Shown here in pieces: positions 9,163 to 17,617 of a stretch of DNA of 38,066 nt; the first letter of the stretch is position 1; every line of letters starts with the position of its first letter. Below the pieces are notes generated by a model that worked only from the letters and a program-made list of their open reading frames with translations, had not been told where the DNA came from and did no database searches. The position numbers and the translations under genes were made by a program. The stretch covers positions 1 to 38,066 of the forward strand of contig JAISDX010000139.1 in the NCBI GenBank assembly GCA_031264465.1, written 5' to 3'. This DNA is from Deltaproteobacteria bacterium (GTDB taxonomy: Bacteria; Desulfobacterota; Desulfovibrionia; Desulfovibrionales; Desulfovibrionaceae).

Positions 9163-10884
9163 ATGTCACAAACAAATTTCAGTGACCTGAACCTTTGCAA
9201 GGAATTGCTCAAAGGTGTGGTTGACCTTGGCTTTGAAGAGCCTTCTCCCATTCAGGCCCTAGCCATCCCGCTGGTGCTGGAAGGGCGCGATTTGGTGGGC
9301 CAGGCCCAGACCGGCACCGGCAAAACCGCCGCCTTCGGCCTGCCGGCCCTGCAAAAAATAAACGCGCGCAGCAAGAAAACGCAGGCGCTGGTACTCTGCC
9401 CCACCCGCGAACTGGCCGTGCAGGTGGCCGGCGAAGTAAGCGCGCTGGCGGCCCATTTGCGCGGCATTGCCGTGCTGCCGGTGTATGGCGGCCAGGCCCT
9501 GGACCGGCAAATCCGCGCCCTGCAGCGCGGCGTGCAGTTTGTGGTGGGCACGCCCGGCCGGGTGCTGGACCACCTGGAACGCGGCACTCTGAACCTGGAG
9601 CACCTGGAGCTTCTGGTGCTGGACGAGGCCGACGAAATGCTGGACATGGGCTTTCGGGAAGATATCGAGAGCGTGCTGACCGAAGCGCCGGAAAACTGCC
9701 AGAAAATCTGTTTTTCCGCCACCATGCCCAAAGATATTCTTTCGCTGATCCAAAGCCACATGCGCGAGCCGGAGTTCGTGCGCATCCAGCGCAAGGAAAT
9801 TACCGTCGCGGAAATAGAGCAGGTCTATTACGAGGTGCGGCCGTACCGCAAGGCCGAGTCGCTCTGCCTGGTGCTGGACGTGCAAGACTTCAACAAGGGC
9901 ATCGTATTCTGCTCCACCAAGCTGGGCGCGGACGAACTTGCCAGCCAGCTCATGGCGCGCGGTTATCAGGCGGACGTCCTGCACGGCAACCTTTCGCAGG
10001 GGCAGCGCGACCGGGTGATGGGGCGCTTTCGCGGCGACAGCCTGGACCTGCTGGTGGCCACGGACGTGGCGGCGCGCGGCCTGGACATTGACGACGTGGA
10101 CATTGTGGTCAACTTTGACGTGCCTTTTGACGTGGAAAGCTACGTGCACCGTATCGGCCGCACCGGTCGGGCCGGGCGGAGCGGCAAGGCCATAACGTTT
10201 GTCACGGCGCGCGAATCTTACAAAGTGCGCGAAATTTCCCGCTACACCAAGGCCGAGATCCGGCGCGGGCAGTTGCCCAGCAAGCGCGAGGTGAGCGACC
10301 TGAAAACCACCCGCCTGCTGGGCGAGGTGCTGGCCAGCGTGGAAGCCATGCGCGAAGCGCGCCAGGACTTCAAAAAGGCGGACCGCTACACCTTGCTTCT
10401 GGAGTCGCTGGTGGATGACGAGAGCAGCGAAATGGACGTGGCCGCCGCTCTCCTGAAAATGCTGATCGAGCGCGACCAGATTTGGCCTTCGGCCGCCGAA
10501 CTGGAAGCGGAAAAGCGCGAGCAGGAAGAGCAGATGCGCCGCTACGAAAGCCGCTCCGACAAGGGCGCGCGGCCGGGCGGCCACAGAGACGAGCGCGCGG
10601 CGCGCGAAGGGCGCGGCCCGGTCAAAACTCGCGGCCGCCGGCCCAACATGGCCCGCTTGTTCTTCAACTTGGGCAGCAAGGGCCGGGTTACCCCCTCGGA
10701 CTTCGTGGGCGCCATTACCGGCGAAACCGGCCTGCCCGGCCGGGTGGTGGGCGACATTGAAATCCATGACCGCTTTTCTTTTGTGGAAGTGCCCGAGGAA
10801 CACGCCGAAACCATCATGAAAGCCATGAGCAAGACGCAGATCCGCGGCCTGCGCGTGGCGGTGGATATCGCCAAACCGGTGTAA
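9163..10884 (+). CDS. DEAD-box ATP-dependent RNA helicase (DeaD/DbpA-like)
   Basis: RNA helicase of 573 residues. Motifs in order: Q-motif F-x-x-PSPIQ (about 25-31), motif I AQTGTGKT (48-55), PTRELA (80-85), GTPGRV (129-134), DEAD (154-157), SAT (185-187), ATDVAARGLDID (299-310) and HRIGRTGRAGR (329-339). A charged linker rich in Arg/Glu follows. The C-terminal 80 residues (ARLFFNLGSKGRVTPSDFVGAI onward) form a DbpA-type RNA-binding domain, as in CsdA/DeaD and DbpA. Likely roles are ribosome assembly and mRNA remodelling. The start is taken as the ATG at 9163, with a TTG just before it at 9160. A strong terminator follows. Confidence 0.93.
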   Translation: MSQTNFSDLNLCKELLKGVVDLGFEEPSPIQALAIPLVLEGRDLVGQAQTGTGKTAAFGLPALQKINARSKKTQALVLCPTRELAVQVAGEVSALAAHLRGIAVLPVYGGQALDRQIRALQRGVQFVVGTPGRVLDHLERGTLNLEHLELLVLDEADEMLDMGFREDIESVLTEAPENCQKICFSATMPKDILSLIQSHMREPEFVRIQRKEITVAEIEQVYYEVRPYRKAESLCLVLDVQDFNKGIVFCSTKLGADELASQLMARGYQADVLHGNLSQGQRDRVMGRFRGDSLDLLVATDVAARGLDIDDVDIVVNFDVPFDVESYVHRIGRTGRAGRSGKAITFVTARESYKVREISRYTKAEIRRGQLPSKREVSDLKTTRLLGEVLASVEAMREARQDFKKADRYTLLLESLVDDESSEMDVAAALLKMLIERDQIWPSAAELEAEKREQEEQMRRYESRSDKGARPGGHRDERAAREGRGPVKTRGRRPNMARLFFNLGSKGRVTPSDFVGAITGETGLPGRVVGDIEIHDRFSFVEVPEEHAETIMKAMSKTQIRGLRVAVDIAKPV

Positions 10885-10925
10885 AAAGGCCGTTTTTGCT
10901 CCCTGGATTGCGGGTAGCGGTTTAT

Positions 10926-10958
10926 AAAAGGCGGAGCGCGAGTTCCGCCTTTTATTTT
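10926..10958 (+). terminator. Rho-independent terminator after the helicase
   Basis: AAAAGGCGGA (10926-10935) pairs with TCCGCCTTTT (10944-10953) over an 8-base loop, followed by a T-rich run. Confidence 0.9.
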
Positions 10959-11020
10959 GTCGTTCCAGCTCTCAAGATTTGCCGAAATCGGACGATATGT
11001 GAGCACGAGGGGAAATACGC

Positions 11021-11647
11021 ATGGCAAAGCCGTATCTGATGGAACGCTTTATGAAAACATTTCGCATGAGCGCGCACCTGGCAATGCTTTTGGCTTTGTG
11101 CTTCGTGTCGGTGCTGTTCGGCTGCTCACGCCCGAATATCCCCGCTGCCGTGGCCTACAAAAAGCCGGAAGCCCAGTTCCAGCTCCAGGTCCAGGCCACC
11201 GCCCATTGGCGCGAAGTCGCCGCCGACGTGGGCGAGCGGGTGGTAATAGCCCACACTGACCGGCCGGACATCCACAACCGGCCCATTTTCATCGCCATGC
11301 CCAACAACCGGCCCTTCAGCCTGGCTTTTTACAACCTGCTGCGCACCGAACTGGTTTCGCGCGGCCTGCAGGTTTCCTACAACCGCGAACCCGGCGGACT
11401 GGTGCTGGAGTATACGATTCAGACCGTGCTCTTCAACCCTTCGCGCGGCGATAATGACCGGAGCAACGCCAGCCCATCGGAGCACGAGGTCATTGTCAAC
11501 TCCCGCATGTTTTACCAGAACCGTTTTGTCATGCACTGCTCGGCCGTGCGCTACATCAACGATGACGACCTGGCGCTCTACCTGGATCCGCAGGCGGCCG
11601 ACCCCATGTCGGAAAGCGGCCGCGACATCAGAGTCGTCAACAAGTAG
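11021..11647 (+). CDS. Predicted lipoprotein, first gene of FlgO-like operon
   Basis: A 208-residue predicted lipoprotein. It has a positively charged N-terminus, a hydrophobic segment at about residues 18-33, and a lipobox LFGC with the acylated cysteine at 35. The mature part holds no domain I can name. It is moderately charged and includes RPIFIAMPNNRPFSLAFYNLL, suggesting a globular periplasmic fold similar to small partners of FlgO-type proteins. The start at 11021 is supported by GAGGGGAA at 11007-11014; internal ATGs at 11039 and 11051 would also keep the signal. The stop codon TAG forms part of the Shine-Dalgarno of the next gene (9-base gap), so the two are an operon. Confidence 0.8.
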   Translation: MAKPYLMERFMKTFRMSAHLAMLLALCFVSVLFGCSRPNIPAAVAYKKPEAQFQLQVQATAHWREVAADVGERVVIAHTDRPDIHNRPIFIAMPNNRPFSLAFYNLLRTELVSRGLQVSYNREPGGLVLEYTIQTVLFNPSRGDNDRSNASPSEHEVIVNSRMFYQNRFVMHCSAVRYINDDDLALYLDPQAADPMSESGRDIRVVNK

Positions 11648-11656
11648 GAGCGGGCC

Positions 11657-12394
11657 ATGAAGCAGAACGATAACGAACCGCGGTTGATTCACCCGAAAAA
11701 AATTTCGCTCGGTCTGGCCCTGCTGGCGAGCGTGTTCCTGACCGCCTGTTCATCCGGCCCGCTGTCCTTTTTTGCTTCCGAACCGGAAGAAAAAGCCACG
11801 GCCGTTACCCGCAGTTCCTCCACGCCGCCGCTGCCGCACGCCTACGTGGCCGACCAGCCGGACGGCGCCATGCTCCTGGAGGAAAATACCAAGGCCGGCG
11901 ACGCGCTGGCCGAGCAGCTTCTGCTGCGCCTGGGCTCGGGCAGCGGCGTGCTGGCGGCCAGCCTGGTGGAACTGGGCGACCTGGACAAAGCCTCGCTCTT
12001 CGGACAGGTGAGCAGCCAGCAAATCGGCTCGCGCCTGAGCCAGCATGGCTTCAAGGTGCTGGAAAGCCGCTTGGCGGCGGACCTGCGCCTGGGCAAAACG
12101 GAGGGCGAGTTCATGCTCACCCGCGAAAGCGCCCGGCTGCTGTCCCAGAGCCATAACGCCTCGTCCGTGCTCCTGGGCGTGTATTCGGAAGCCCAGGAAC
12201 GGGTTTACGTGTCCGCGCGGGTGGTGCGCCTTAACGACAACGCGGTCATCGCCGCCTATGAATATTATTTGCCGAAAAGCGACGACGTGCTGGCCCTGCT
12301 GGCGCCCGGCGGGGCGGACCGGGCCAGGGCGCGCAGCAGCCATGAACAGGTTTGGGCCGGTATGTCGGCCAGGGAAAGAGCCTTTCAGAAGTAG
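11657..12394 (+). CDS. FlgO-domain outer-membrane lipoprotein
   Basis: A 245-residue lipoprotein. Its signal segment ends in FLTAC (lipid-modified Cys 31), followed by a Ser/Pro-rich tether and a FlgO domain from about residue 80. Features are the ALAEQLLLRLGSGSGVLAASLVELGDL strand-turn-strand, the GSRLSQHGFKVLESRL region, and the repeat-like SSVLLGVYSEAQERVYVSARVVRL. FlgO proteins are associated with the outer membrane and the flagellar outer rings in Vibrio, but the domain also occurs in non-flagellar settings. No flagellar gene is in this window, so a flagellar role is unproven. It is translated from TAGGAG directly after its upstream partner and is closed by a 12-bp-stem terminator. Confidence 0.82.
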   Translation: MKQNDNEPRLIHPKKISLGLALLASVFLTACSSGPLSFFASEPEEKATAVTRSSSTPPLPHAYVADQPDGAMLLEENTKAGDALAEQLLLRLGSGSGVLAASLVELGDLDKASLFGQVSSQQIGSRLSQHGFKVLESRLAADLRLGKTEGEFMLTRESARLLSQSHNASSVLLGVYSEAQERVYVSARVVRLNDNAVIAAYEYYLPKSDDVLALLAPGGADRARARSSHEQVWAGMSARERAFQK

Positions 12395-12472
12395 GCTCTC
12401 CAGGTTGGATGACAAATTTGCCTTCTCCATGAAAGGCGGCCGAGGCGTTCCTGGTGCGGGGGCGTCTCAAAG

Positions 12473-12509
12473 AAACGCCACACCACGCTCGGGCGGGGTG
12501 TGGCGTTTT
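12473..12509. terminator. Bidirectional terminator
   Basis: A perfect 12-bp stem, 12473-12484 with 12497-12508, with T-rich sequence on both strands. It serves the FlgO operon on the plus strand and the alpha/beta hydrolase (stop at 12511) on the minus strand. Confidence 0.88.
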
Positions 12510-12510
12510 C

Positions 12511-13401
12511 TTAGGCCAGGGCGGCCAGAATTTCTTCCTGAACTTTTTTGTAGAAAGGGATTTCCAGGTGCGCGCAGTGCCCGGCGCCGGGCAATTCCAC
12601 CAGCCTGGCCGGGCCGGGAATGCGCTTTACCATCTTGCGGACGTTTTCCAGGGAAACGTAGTCGTCGTTGCTGCCGACCAGCACCAGGACGGGGCGCTCA
12701 AGCTTGAGGCCCTCGGCCGGCAGGATGGTTTTGGCTGCATCCTGGCAGAGTTCGCGGCGGCCGCCGTTGGGCACGTCGTGGTTGTCATACTTGCTGATGT
12801 TGGCTTGCCAGAGTTCCACCACGGCCGGATCCACGATACTGTAGTCAATCTGTCCGTCCGGGAGTTTTTGCCAGTCCTCCGGAGCGCCGGCGGGCGGATT
12901 TTCCTTGAACGGCGCCACTTCCACCTGTCCCAGGCCATTGGCGATGGGGGCCAGCAGAATCAGGGTGCGCACTTTGCCCGGGTTCTTGCCGGCGTAAGTG
13001 CCGGCAATGACCGTGCCGTAACTCCAGCCGGCAATGTCGATGCTGGCGAGGCCGGTTTCCTTGAGGATGTAGTCCATGGCAGCGGCAAAATCCTGGGCGC
13101 AGTAGGCGGAATCGGTAACGTAGCCGTCGCTGACCTGTTGCGAGCGGCCGTAACCCGCCGAATCCAGCGCCCAGACGCAGTAGCCGGCCTTGGCCAGGCG
13201 GCGGGCCAGACTGTAGTCTTTCACGTTCAGGTCGTGTTGGTGCGAAGAAAAAGTCATGGTGTGCGCGAACAGGATGTGCCGATCCGGTCGGTGTTCTTTT
13301 TTGGCGTGAAATTTCTGGAAGAATAGCTTGATGCCGTTTCTTTCCAGCGGGATGACTTCGGTTGCAAAATCGCTGTCGTTATAAATGCTCTGCGAGTTCA
13401 T
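12511..13401 (-). CDS. Alpha/beta-fold hydrolase
   Basis: Cytosolic serine hydrolase of 296 residues. The nucleophile elbow is GWSYGT (Ser 127). The acidic residue probably lies in VGSNDDYVS and the catalytic histidine in GAGHCAHLE near the C-terminus. The oxyanion region is ILFAHTMTFSSHQ, where an HG dipeptide is replaced by AH. An insert of roughly 60 residues after the elbow (NGLGQVEV to the ELCQDAAK region) forms a lid. Esterase, lipase or C-C hydrolase activities are all possible. AGGGGAG precedes the ATG at 13401. The gene lies 24 bases downstream of the hypothetical gene at 13426-13944 on the same strand, so they may be co-transcribed. Confidence 0.85.
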   Translation of the reverse strand: MNSQSIYNDSDFATEVIPLERNGIKLFFQKFHAKKEHRPDRHILFAHTMTFSSHQHDLNVKDYSLARRLAKAGYCVWALDSAGYGRSQQVSDGYVTDSAYCAQDFAAAMDYILKETGLASIDIAGWSYGTVIAGTYAGKNPGKVRTLILLAPIANGLGQVEVAPFKENPPAGAPEDWQKLPDGQIDYSIVDPAVVELWQANISKYDNHDVPNGGRRELCQDAAKTILPAEGLKLERPVLVLVGSNDDYVSLENVRKMVKRIPGPARLVELPGAGHCAHLEIPFYKKVQEEILAALA

Positions 13402-13425
13402 GGCGCTCCCCTTTTTAAGGTGTAC

Positions 13426-13944
13426 CTATATCAGGCTTTCAAAAACAAAGTTGTAAATGCGTCGAATGGTCAGGGAAAGCTTGAGCTGGAGCACTTTGCG
13501 GTTGTCCAGATCCTGGCTCAGGTTGCCGGCCAGGTAAATGGCCAGAGGGGTGAAGTCGGCGCTTTTTTGCGGCTCCAGCACTTCCCAGAACAGGTTGATG
13601 CGCTCCACAAGCTTTTTGCGGCCGCCGCCGTCGCCCAGGATGCGGGAGCCGGCCATGAAGTCGCGGTAAACTTCCTCCTGTTGGTCCGGGAAGGACTTTT
13701 CCAGGGAAAGGCGCCACATGACCACGCAGACAGCCCTGAAGTCGCGGATAGCGCGCCCGCGTTTGAAAATCGAACCCAGTCCGTGTCCGATTTCGGTAAT
13801 TTCGGCTTTCAGATCCAGCGAATCCATGGCCGCTTCAAAGCGTTGGATGATATCCGCGTTGCTGTAAAAGGCGCGCGAAATCCTGTTCTCGGGCGTCGCT
13901 CCCTCCTGACCCGCAATTTTTGCATCGGCGTCAGAATCAGGCAT
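13426..13944 (-). CDS. Hypothetical protein, 172 residues
   Basis: I do not recognise this protein. It is soluble and mostly helical, with an acidic, disordered-looking N-terminus (about residues 1-22) and a C-terminal helical region that ends in an aromatic/hydrophobic tail (RRIYNFVFESLI). There are no membrane segments and no cysteine motif. The start at 13944 has AAAGGAC upstream. It sits between the rhlE-like helicase gene (44 bases upstream on the same strand) and the alpha/beta hydrolase, suggesting a three-gene minus-strand unit. Composition matches the neighbours, so it is probably a real native gene. Confidence 0.7.
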   Translation of the reverse strand: MPDSDADAKIAGQEGATPENRISRAFYSNADIIQRFEAAMDSLDLKAEITEIGHGLGSIFKRGRAIRDFRAVCVVMWRLSLEKSFPDQQEEVYRDFMAGSRILGDGGGRKKLVERINLFWEVLEPQKSADFTPLAIYLAGNLSQDLDNRKVLQLKLSLTIRRIYNFVFESLI

Positions 13945-13987
13945 GGTTCAGTCCTTTAGTTGTTCGCTAATCTGAAATTTGGACGTG

Positions 13988-15472
13988 CTAGTTTCTTGGC
14001 GTTCCGCCAGTCTTTCTTCTGCGCTGCCGACCGCGCCCGGCCGGGGCGCTTTTTGCGGAGGCGTTCGCTGCCGGGCGCCGTTCGCCGGCCGGTTCCGCCT
14101 CGCCGGCGAGGCCGGGAATGACGGCATGCAGGCTTTGCTGGTATTCCTCGTCCAGGAGCATGGCCAGAAGCGGCAGCGAATCCTCTTCCTGGGCCAGTTG
14201 CCTGGCCAGCGGCAGGAAGCGGCGCAGGCGCTCTTTTTGCAGGCCGGTGAGCTTGCGCAGGCGGCCTTCCAAAAGGCTGGTCAGGCGTTCGCCCACCACG
14301 GTCGCCACCTGGGCATCGCCGGGTATTTCCCTTTCCTTGAATTCGATTTTGTAGTGCCTGGCAATGCGGCCCAGTTCCATTTTTTCCATCACGTCCACGA
14401 GCGAGATGACCGTGCCGCCGGCTCCGGCCCGGCCGGTGCGCCCGGACCGGTGGATGTATGACTCCTGATCTTCCGGCGGCTCGTAGAGCACCACGTGGGA
14501 AAGTTCGGGGATGTCGATGCCTCTGGCCGCCACATCGGTGGCCACCAGGAAGCGCAGGCGCCCTTCGCGCATGCTGATCAGCGTTTTTTCACGCTGCGCC
14601 TGGGAAAGGTCCGAGGAAAGCTCGGCGGCATTGTAGCCGAAGCCCTGCAACACGGCGGTGACGTAGTGCACGTTGGCCCTGGTGTTGCAAAAAATTATGG
14701 CCGCGCTGGGGCTTTCCAACTCCAGAACGCGGATGAGCGCCCGGTCTTTTTCCATGGGTTTGACCGCGTAGAAAATGTGCTCCATGTCCGCGATATGCAC
14801 CTGGTTCTGGCTCAGGCTGAGCAGTTGCGGGTCGGCCATGAATTCGCGGGCCACCCGCAGCACCTGGGGCGGATAAGTGGCGGAAAAGAAATGCGTGGGC
14901 ACGCGCCGCTTGGGCAGGTAGCGCTGCACGTCTTTCATGTCCGGGTAAAAACCAATGGAGAGCATGCGGTCCGCCTCGTCCAGTATAAGCATACGCAGCG
15001 CGTTCAAGTTGAAATTGCGGCTTTGCAGGTGGTCGAGAATACGGCCGGGGGTGCCCACCACCAACTGCGCTCCCGCCGCCAGGGCGTCTTTTTGCTTGCC
15101 GTAGCCGACGCCGCCGTAACAGGCCACCGCTTGCAGGCCGCTGCCCGCGAACAGGGTGCCGGCTTCGTGTTCCACCTGCAGGGCCAGTTCGCGGGTTGGA
15201 GCCAGGACCATGGCTTGGCATTCCTTACGTTCCGGGTCAAGCCGCTCCAGAGCCGGCAGCAAGAAGGCGCCGGTCTTGCCGCTGCCGGTGCGCGACTGCA
15301 CCATAATGTCCCGCCCGGCCAGGAGGTAGGGCAGGGCGCGCGACTGCACCGGCATAAGGCTGGACCAGCCGGCCCGGGCTACGGCGTCGCGCAGGCTTTG
15401 CGGCAGATCTTCCAGGGAAACGGGCGGCAGGGAGTTGTCTGGTTCGTGATGTTCAGCGTCGAAATTTTCCAT
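13988..15472 (-). CDS. DEAD-box RNA helicase (RhlE-like)
   Basis: A 494-residue helicase core with a basic tail. Motifs: PVQSRALP (Q-motif region, 41-48), SRTGSGKT (60-67), APTRELA (91-97), GTPGRI (140-145), DEAD (165-168), SAT (196-198), FCNTRANV, ATDVAARGIDIPE, and HRSGRTGRAG. The last 45 residues are rich in Ala, Arg and Lys (RGRQRRRKTGG), a common RNA-binding extension. It lacks the DbpA domain carried by the other helicase in this window, so the two are not recent duplicates. It has an uninterrupted frame and heads a likely unit with the next two minus-strand genes. The ATG at 15472 has only a weak Shine-Dalgarno. Confidence 0.92.
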   Translation of the reverse strand: MENFDAEHHEPDNSLPPVSLEDLPQSLRDAVARAGWSSLMPVQSRALPYLLAGRDIMVQSRTGSGKTGAFLLPALERLDPERKECQAMVLAPTRELALQVEHEAGTLFAGSGLQAVACYGGVGYGKQKDALAAGAQLVVGTPGRILDHLQSRNFNLNALRMLILDEADRMLSIGFYPDMKDVQRYLPKRRVPTHFFSATYPPQVLRVAREFMADPQLLSLSQNQVHIADMEHIFYAVKPMEKDRALIRVLELESPSAAIIFCNTRANVHYVTAVLQGFGYNAAELSSDLSQAQREKTLISMREGRLRFLVATDVAARGIDIPELSHVVLYEPPEDQESYIHRSGRTGRAGAGGTVISLVDVMEKMELGRIARHYKIEFKEREIPGDAQVATVVGERLTSLLEGRLRKLTGLQKERLRRFLPLARQLAQEEDSLPLLAMLLDEEYQQSLHAVIPGLAGEAEPAGERRPAANASAKSAPAGRGRQRRRKTGGTPRN

Positions 15473-15740
15473 ATATATTCCAGTTATAGTGCGTAGCTAG
15501 CAGCGAGTGTACATTCAGAGCGCTCGTGGGGGCCTTTTTGGCCGGTTGCCGACATACGCGACGAGTTTAACAGAAGGGGACTGGTTGGACAAGGATTGAA
15601 TCGGATTGATTTGGGCTCTTCATCGGTCAATTCATGTGCTACATAATTCGGTCGTATCATTTGCTCGCGATATCACAATTCACTGAACTTGACGCACACA
15701 ACTGTAATAGTCACGGTAATTCTCAAAAGCATGCTTGTAA
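15473..15740. other. Intergenic region upstream of the helicase
   Basis: About 270 bases, more AT-rich than its surroundings from about 15590. It holds the promoter of the minus-strand helicase and the ragged left edge of a truncated ATPase gene. No RNA gene was recognised. Confidence 0.4.
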
Positions 15741-16151
15741 AATAAACTACTAATCTGTGATGCCGGTTTGGCTTGTCATCTTTGCGGCGCTGGCGAGGAA
15801 CGTCTGGCTGATGATCCTATTTTAGCCGGACGGCTTCTTGAATCTTTTGTTGCCGGCGAGCTGCTGAAACAGAGCGATTGGACGGAGCATCCGGTGTCGC
15901 TGTTCCATTATCGCTCGCAAAGCGGCGAAGAGGTGGATGTGATTTTGGAGGACAGGTTCGGCCGCGTGGCGGCCGTGGAAGTGAAGCTCGCTGCCAGTGT
16001 GACCGCGCACGACAGCAAAGGCCTGGCTTCACTGCGCGATGCCTTGGGAGAGAGCTTTATCAGAGGTGTGGTCATTTATACCGGCCGGGAAGTCATCCCG
16101 ATGGGCGACAGGATATTTGCCGTACCCATTGGGATGATGTTCTCAGGGTAA
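15741..16151 (+). pseudogene. DUF4143 (AAA_14-type ATPase) C-terminal remnant
   Basis: The frame is open from 15741 and reads LICDAGLACHLCG, then RLLESFVAGELLKQ, the SGEEVDVILED nuclease-fold-like strand, VAAVEVKLAASVTAHDSKG, and the closing IFAVPIGMMF. This is the C-terminal DUF4143 half of the large family of archaeal-type ATPases. The whole N-terminal P-loop ATPase half (normally about 250 residues) is missing, and an in-frame stop (TAA at 15738-15740) lies just upstream. No plausible start or ribosome-binding site is seen; a TTG at 15768 is an internal leucine of the family motif. I call it a degraded gene, left by a deletion or recombination on its 5' side. Such ATPase genes are often accessory. 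Confidence 0.75.
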
Positions 16152-16325
16152 TCTTACGGATGGGATGCATAGCGCGTAGTCAATGGTTGCACCACTGTAC
16201 CATCCGATGAGAGTGGTGGATTCTGGAAGACACCTTGTTTTCTTCTTGGCTCGGTGCTATCTTTTTCCATGGTTTAGGAAACGCGGCTTAACGGTCTTTT
16301 TGCTCCCTACACGAACACCAAGGCC

Positions 16326-16357
16326 GCTGCCGCCGGAAAAAACCGGCCGGCGGCGGT
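16326..16357 (+). promoter_or_regulatory. Strong GC-rich hairpin in the 5' leader of the FIST gene
   Basis: GCCGCCGG (16329-16336) pairs with CCGGCGGC (16347-16354), extendable outward to 16326/16357 with wobble pairs, over a 10-base loop. A smaller alternative stem (CCGG at 16333-16336 with CCGG at 16343-16346) is possible. It ends 13 bases before the GGAG of the FIST gene. It could affect translation or act as an attenuator; no T-run follows closely enough for a simple terminator. Confidence 0.45.
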
Positions 16358-16379
16358 GAACATATTGCGGAGATTTTTT

Positions 16380-17552
16380 ATGTTGAAAATGCTTACCGCC
16401 TGCACCCGGGAAATTGACGATGCCGCCGCCGCGGCCAAGGAAATCCTGGCGCAGCTTGATCTGAAAAACAGCCTGCTGAAAAATGCCGTGGGCATTTTGA
16501 CCTGCCATGCCTACTTTCTGCCCGAAGGCGTAGTCAAGGCCGTCTGCGACAAATTGCCTTTCGACATTATCGGCACCACCACCTTGGGCGCCGGCACCGA
16601 CAAGGGCACGGACCTGGAAATCCTGACCCTGAGCGTCCTGACCAGCGACGATGTAAAATTTGCCGCCGTGCTCACGGATTCGCTGCAAACCGAGCAGGAA
16701 GCGCCCGTCCGGGTCGCCTGCGGCAGCGCCAAAGCGGCTCTGGGAAGCAGCGCGGGGACAGCTCCCTCCCTGGTGCTGGCCTACGCGCCCCTGTTGCAGC
16801 ATGTGGGCGGCGAGCGACTGGTGCGCATCGTCAACCGGGTGATTGACGGCGCGCCCCTGTTCGGCACGCTTACCTGCGACCATAATTTCGACTTTCGCGA
16901 TTCCCAGGTCATCTTCAACGGTCAGGCCTATCGCGACCGCCTGGCCCTGGTGTTCCTGTCCGGCCCGGTAAACTGCCGCTTTTTGACCGTTTCCGTGCCG
17001 GAGCGCTATGCCGAAAAGCAAAACGCCATCATTACGGAATCTGAAGTGAACGTTGTCAAAAAAGTAAACGGAGTGCCCGTTCTGGAATACCTCAAAACTT
17101 TGGGCTTCACCCGTGAAAACGGCCTGGAAGGCTCCAAATCAATCCCGGTCATCCTGGACTACAACGACGGCACCCCGGCCGTGGCCCGCTGCTTTTACAT
17201 GATCTCGGACGAAGGCAACGCCGTGTGCGGCGGCGAAATGCCCACCGGAGCCACCTTCGCCCTGAGCAGCATGGATGCCGACGACGTGCTCCTTTCGGCC
17301 GAACAGGCTCTGGACAAAGCCGCGAGCCTGGGCGAGTGCAACGGCATGCTGATTATCCCCTGCATCGTGCGCAGCGTCACCCTGGGCGTGGACCAGTTGT
17401 CCGAAGCCAGGCGGGTGGCCGGGAAGCTCGGCGGCAAGGCGCCGTACCAGCTCTGTTACTCGGGCGGCGAAATCTGCCCGGTGTACCAGCCGGACGGCAA
17501 GACCGTGAACCGCTTCCACAACTTCAGCTTCGCGGTCTGCCTGTTTCAATAG
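16380..17552 (+). CDS. FIST-domain sensory protein
   Basis: Protein of the FIST N + FIST C architecture, 390 residues with no membrane segment. Supporting features are the N-terminal pattern AVGILTCHAYFL, the DIIGTTTLGAGTD turn, the repeated beta-strand core (VFLSGPVNCRFLTVS), and the C-terminal part ending in CYSGGEICPVYQPDGKTVNRFHNFSFAVCLF. The closing G-E-I-x-P motif with a Phe-rich strand is typical of FIST_C. FIST domains are known as ligand-sensing modules that often neighbour signal-transduction and amino-acid metabolism genes. The GTG at 16356 opens the frame, but the ATG at 16380 has a GGAG 8 bases upstream and is preferred. It is followed after 65 bases by a hybrid kinase, its likely signalling partner. 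Confidence 0.85.
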   Translation: MLKMLTACTREIDDAAAAAKEILAQLDLKNSLLKNAVGILTCHAYFLPEGVVKAVCDKLPFDIIGTTTLGAGTDKGTDLEILTLSVLTSDDVKFAAVLTDSLQTEQEAPVRVACGSAKAALGSSAGTAPSLVLAYAPLLQHVGGERLVRIVNRVIDGAPLFGTLTCDHNFDFRDSQVIFNGQAYRDRLALVFLSGPVNCRFLTVSVPERYAEKQNAIITESEVNVVKKVNGVPVLEYLKTLGFTRENGLEGSKSIPVILDYNDGTPAVARCFYMISDEGNAVCGGEMPTGATFALSSMDADDVLLSAEQALDKAASLGECNGMLIIPCIVRSVTLGVDQLSEARRVAGKLGGKAPYQLCYSGGEICPVYQPDGKTVNRFHNFSFAVCLFQ

Positions 17553-17617
17553 CGAAAAAACGGCGCCGTTTGCCATACTGAATAAAGCCAAGACAACATA
17601 TCAGAAGACAAAAAAAT

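Noticed and set aside
15768..16151. TTG start giving a 127-residue intact gene
   Set aside because: The TTG is the leucine of the family motif DAGLACHL, and the frame continues upstream of it, so this is the tail of a longer lost gene.
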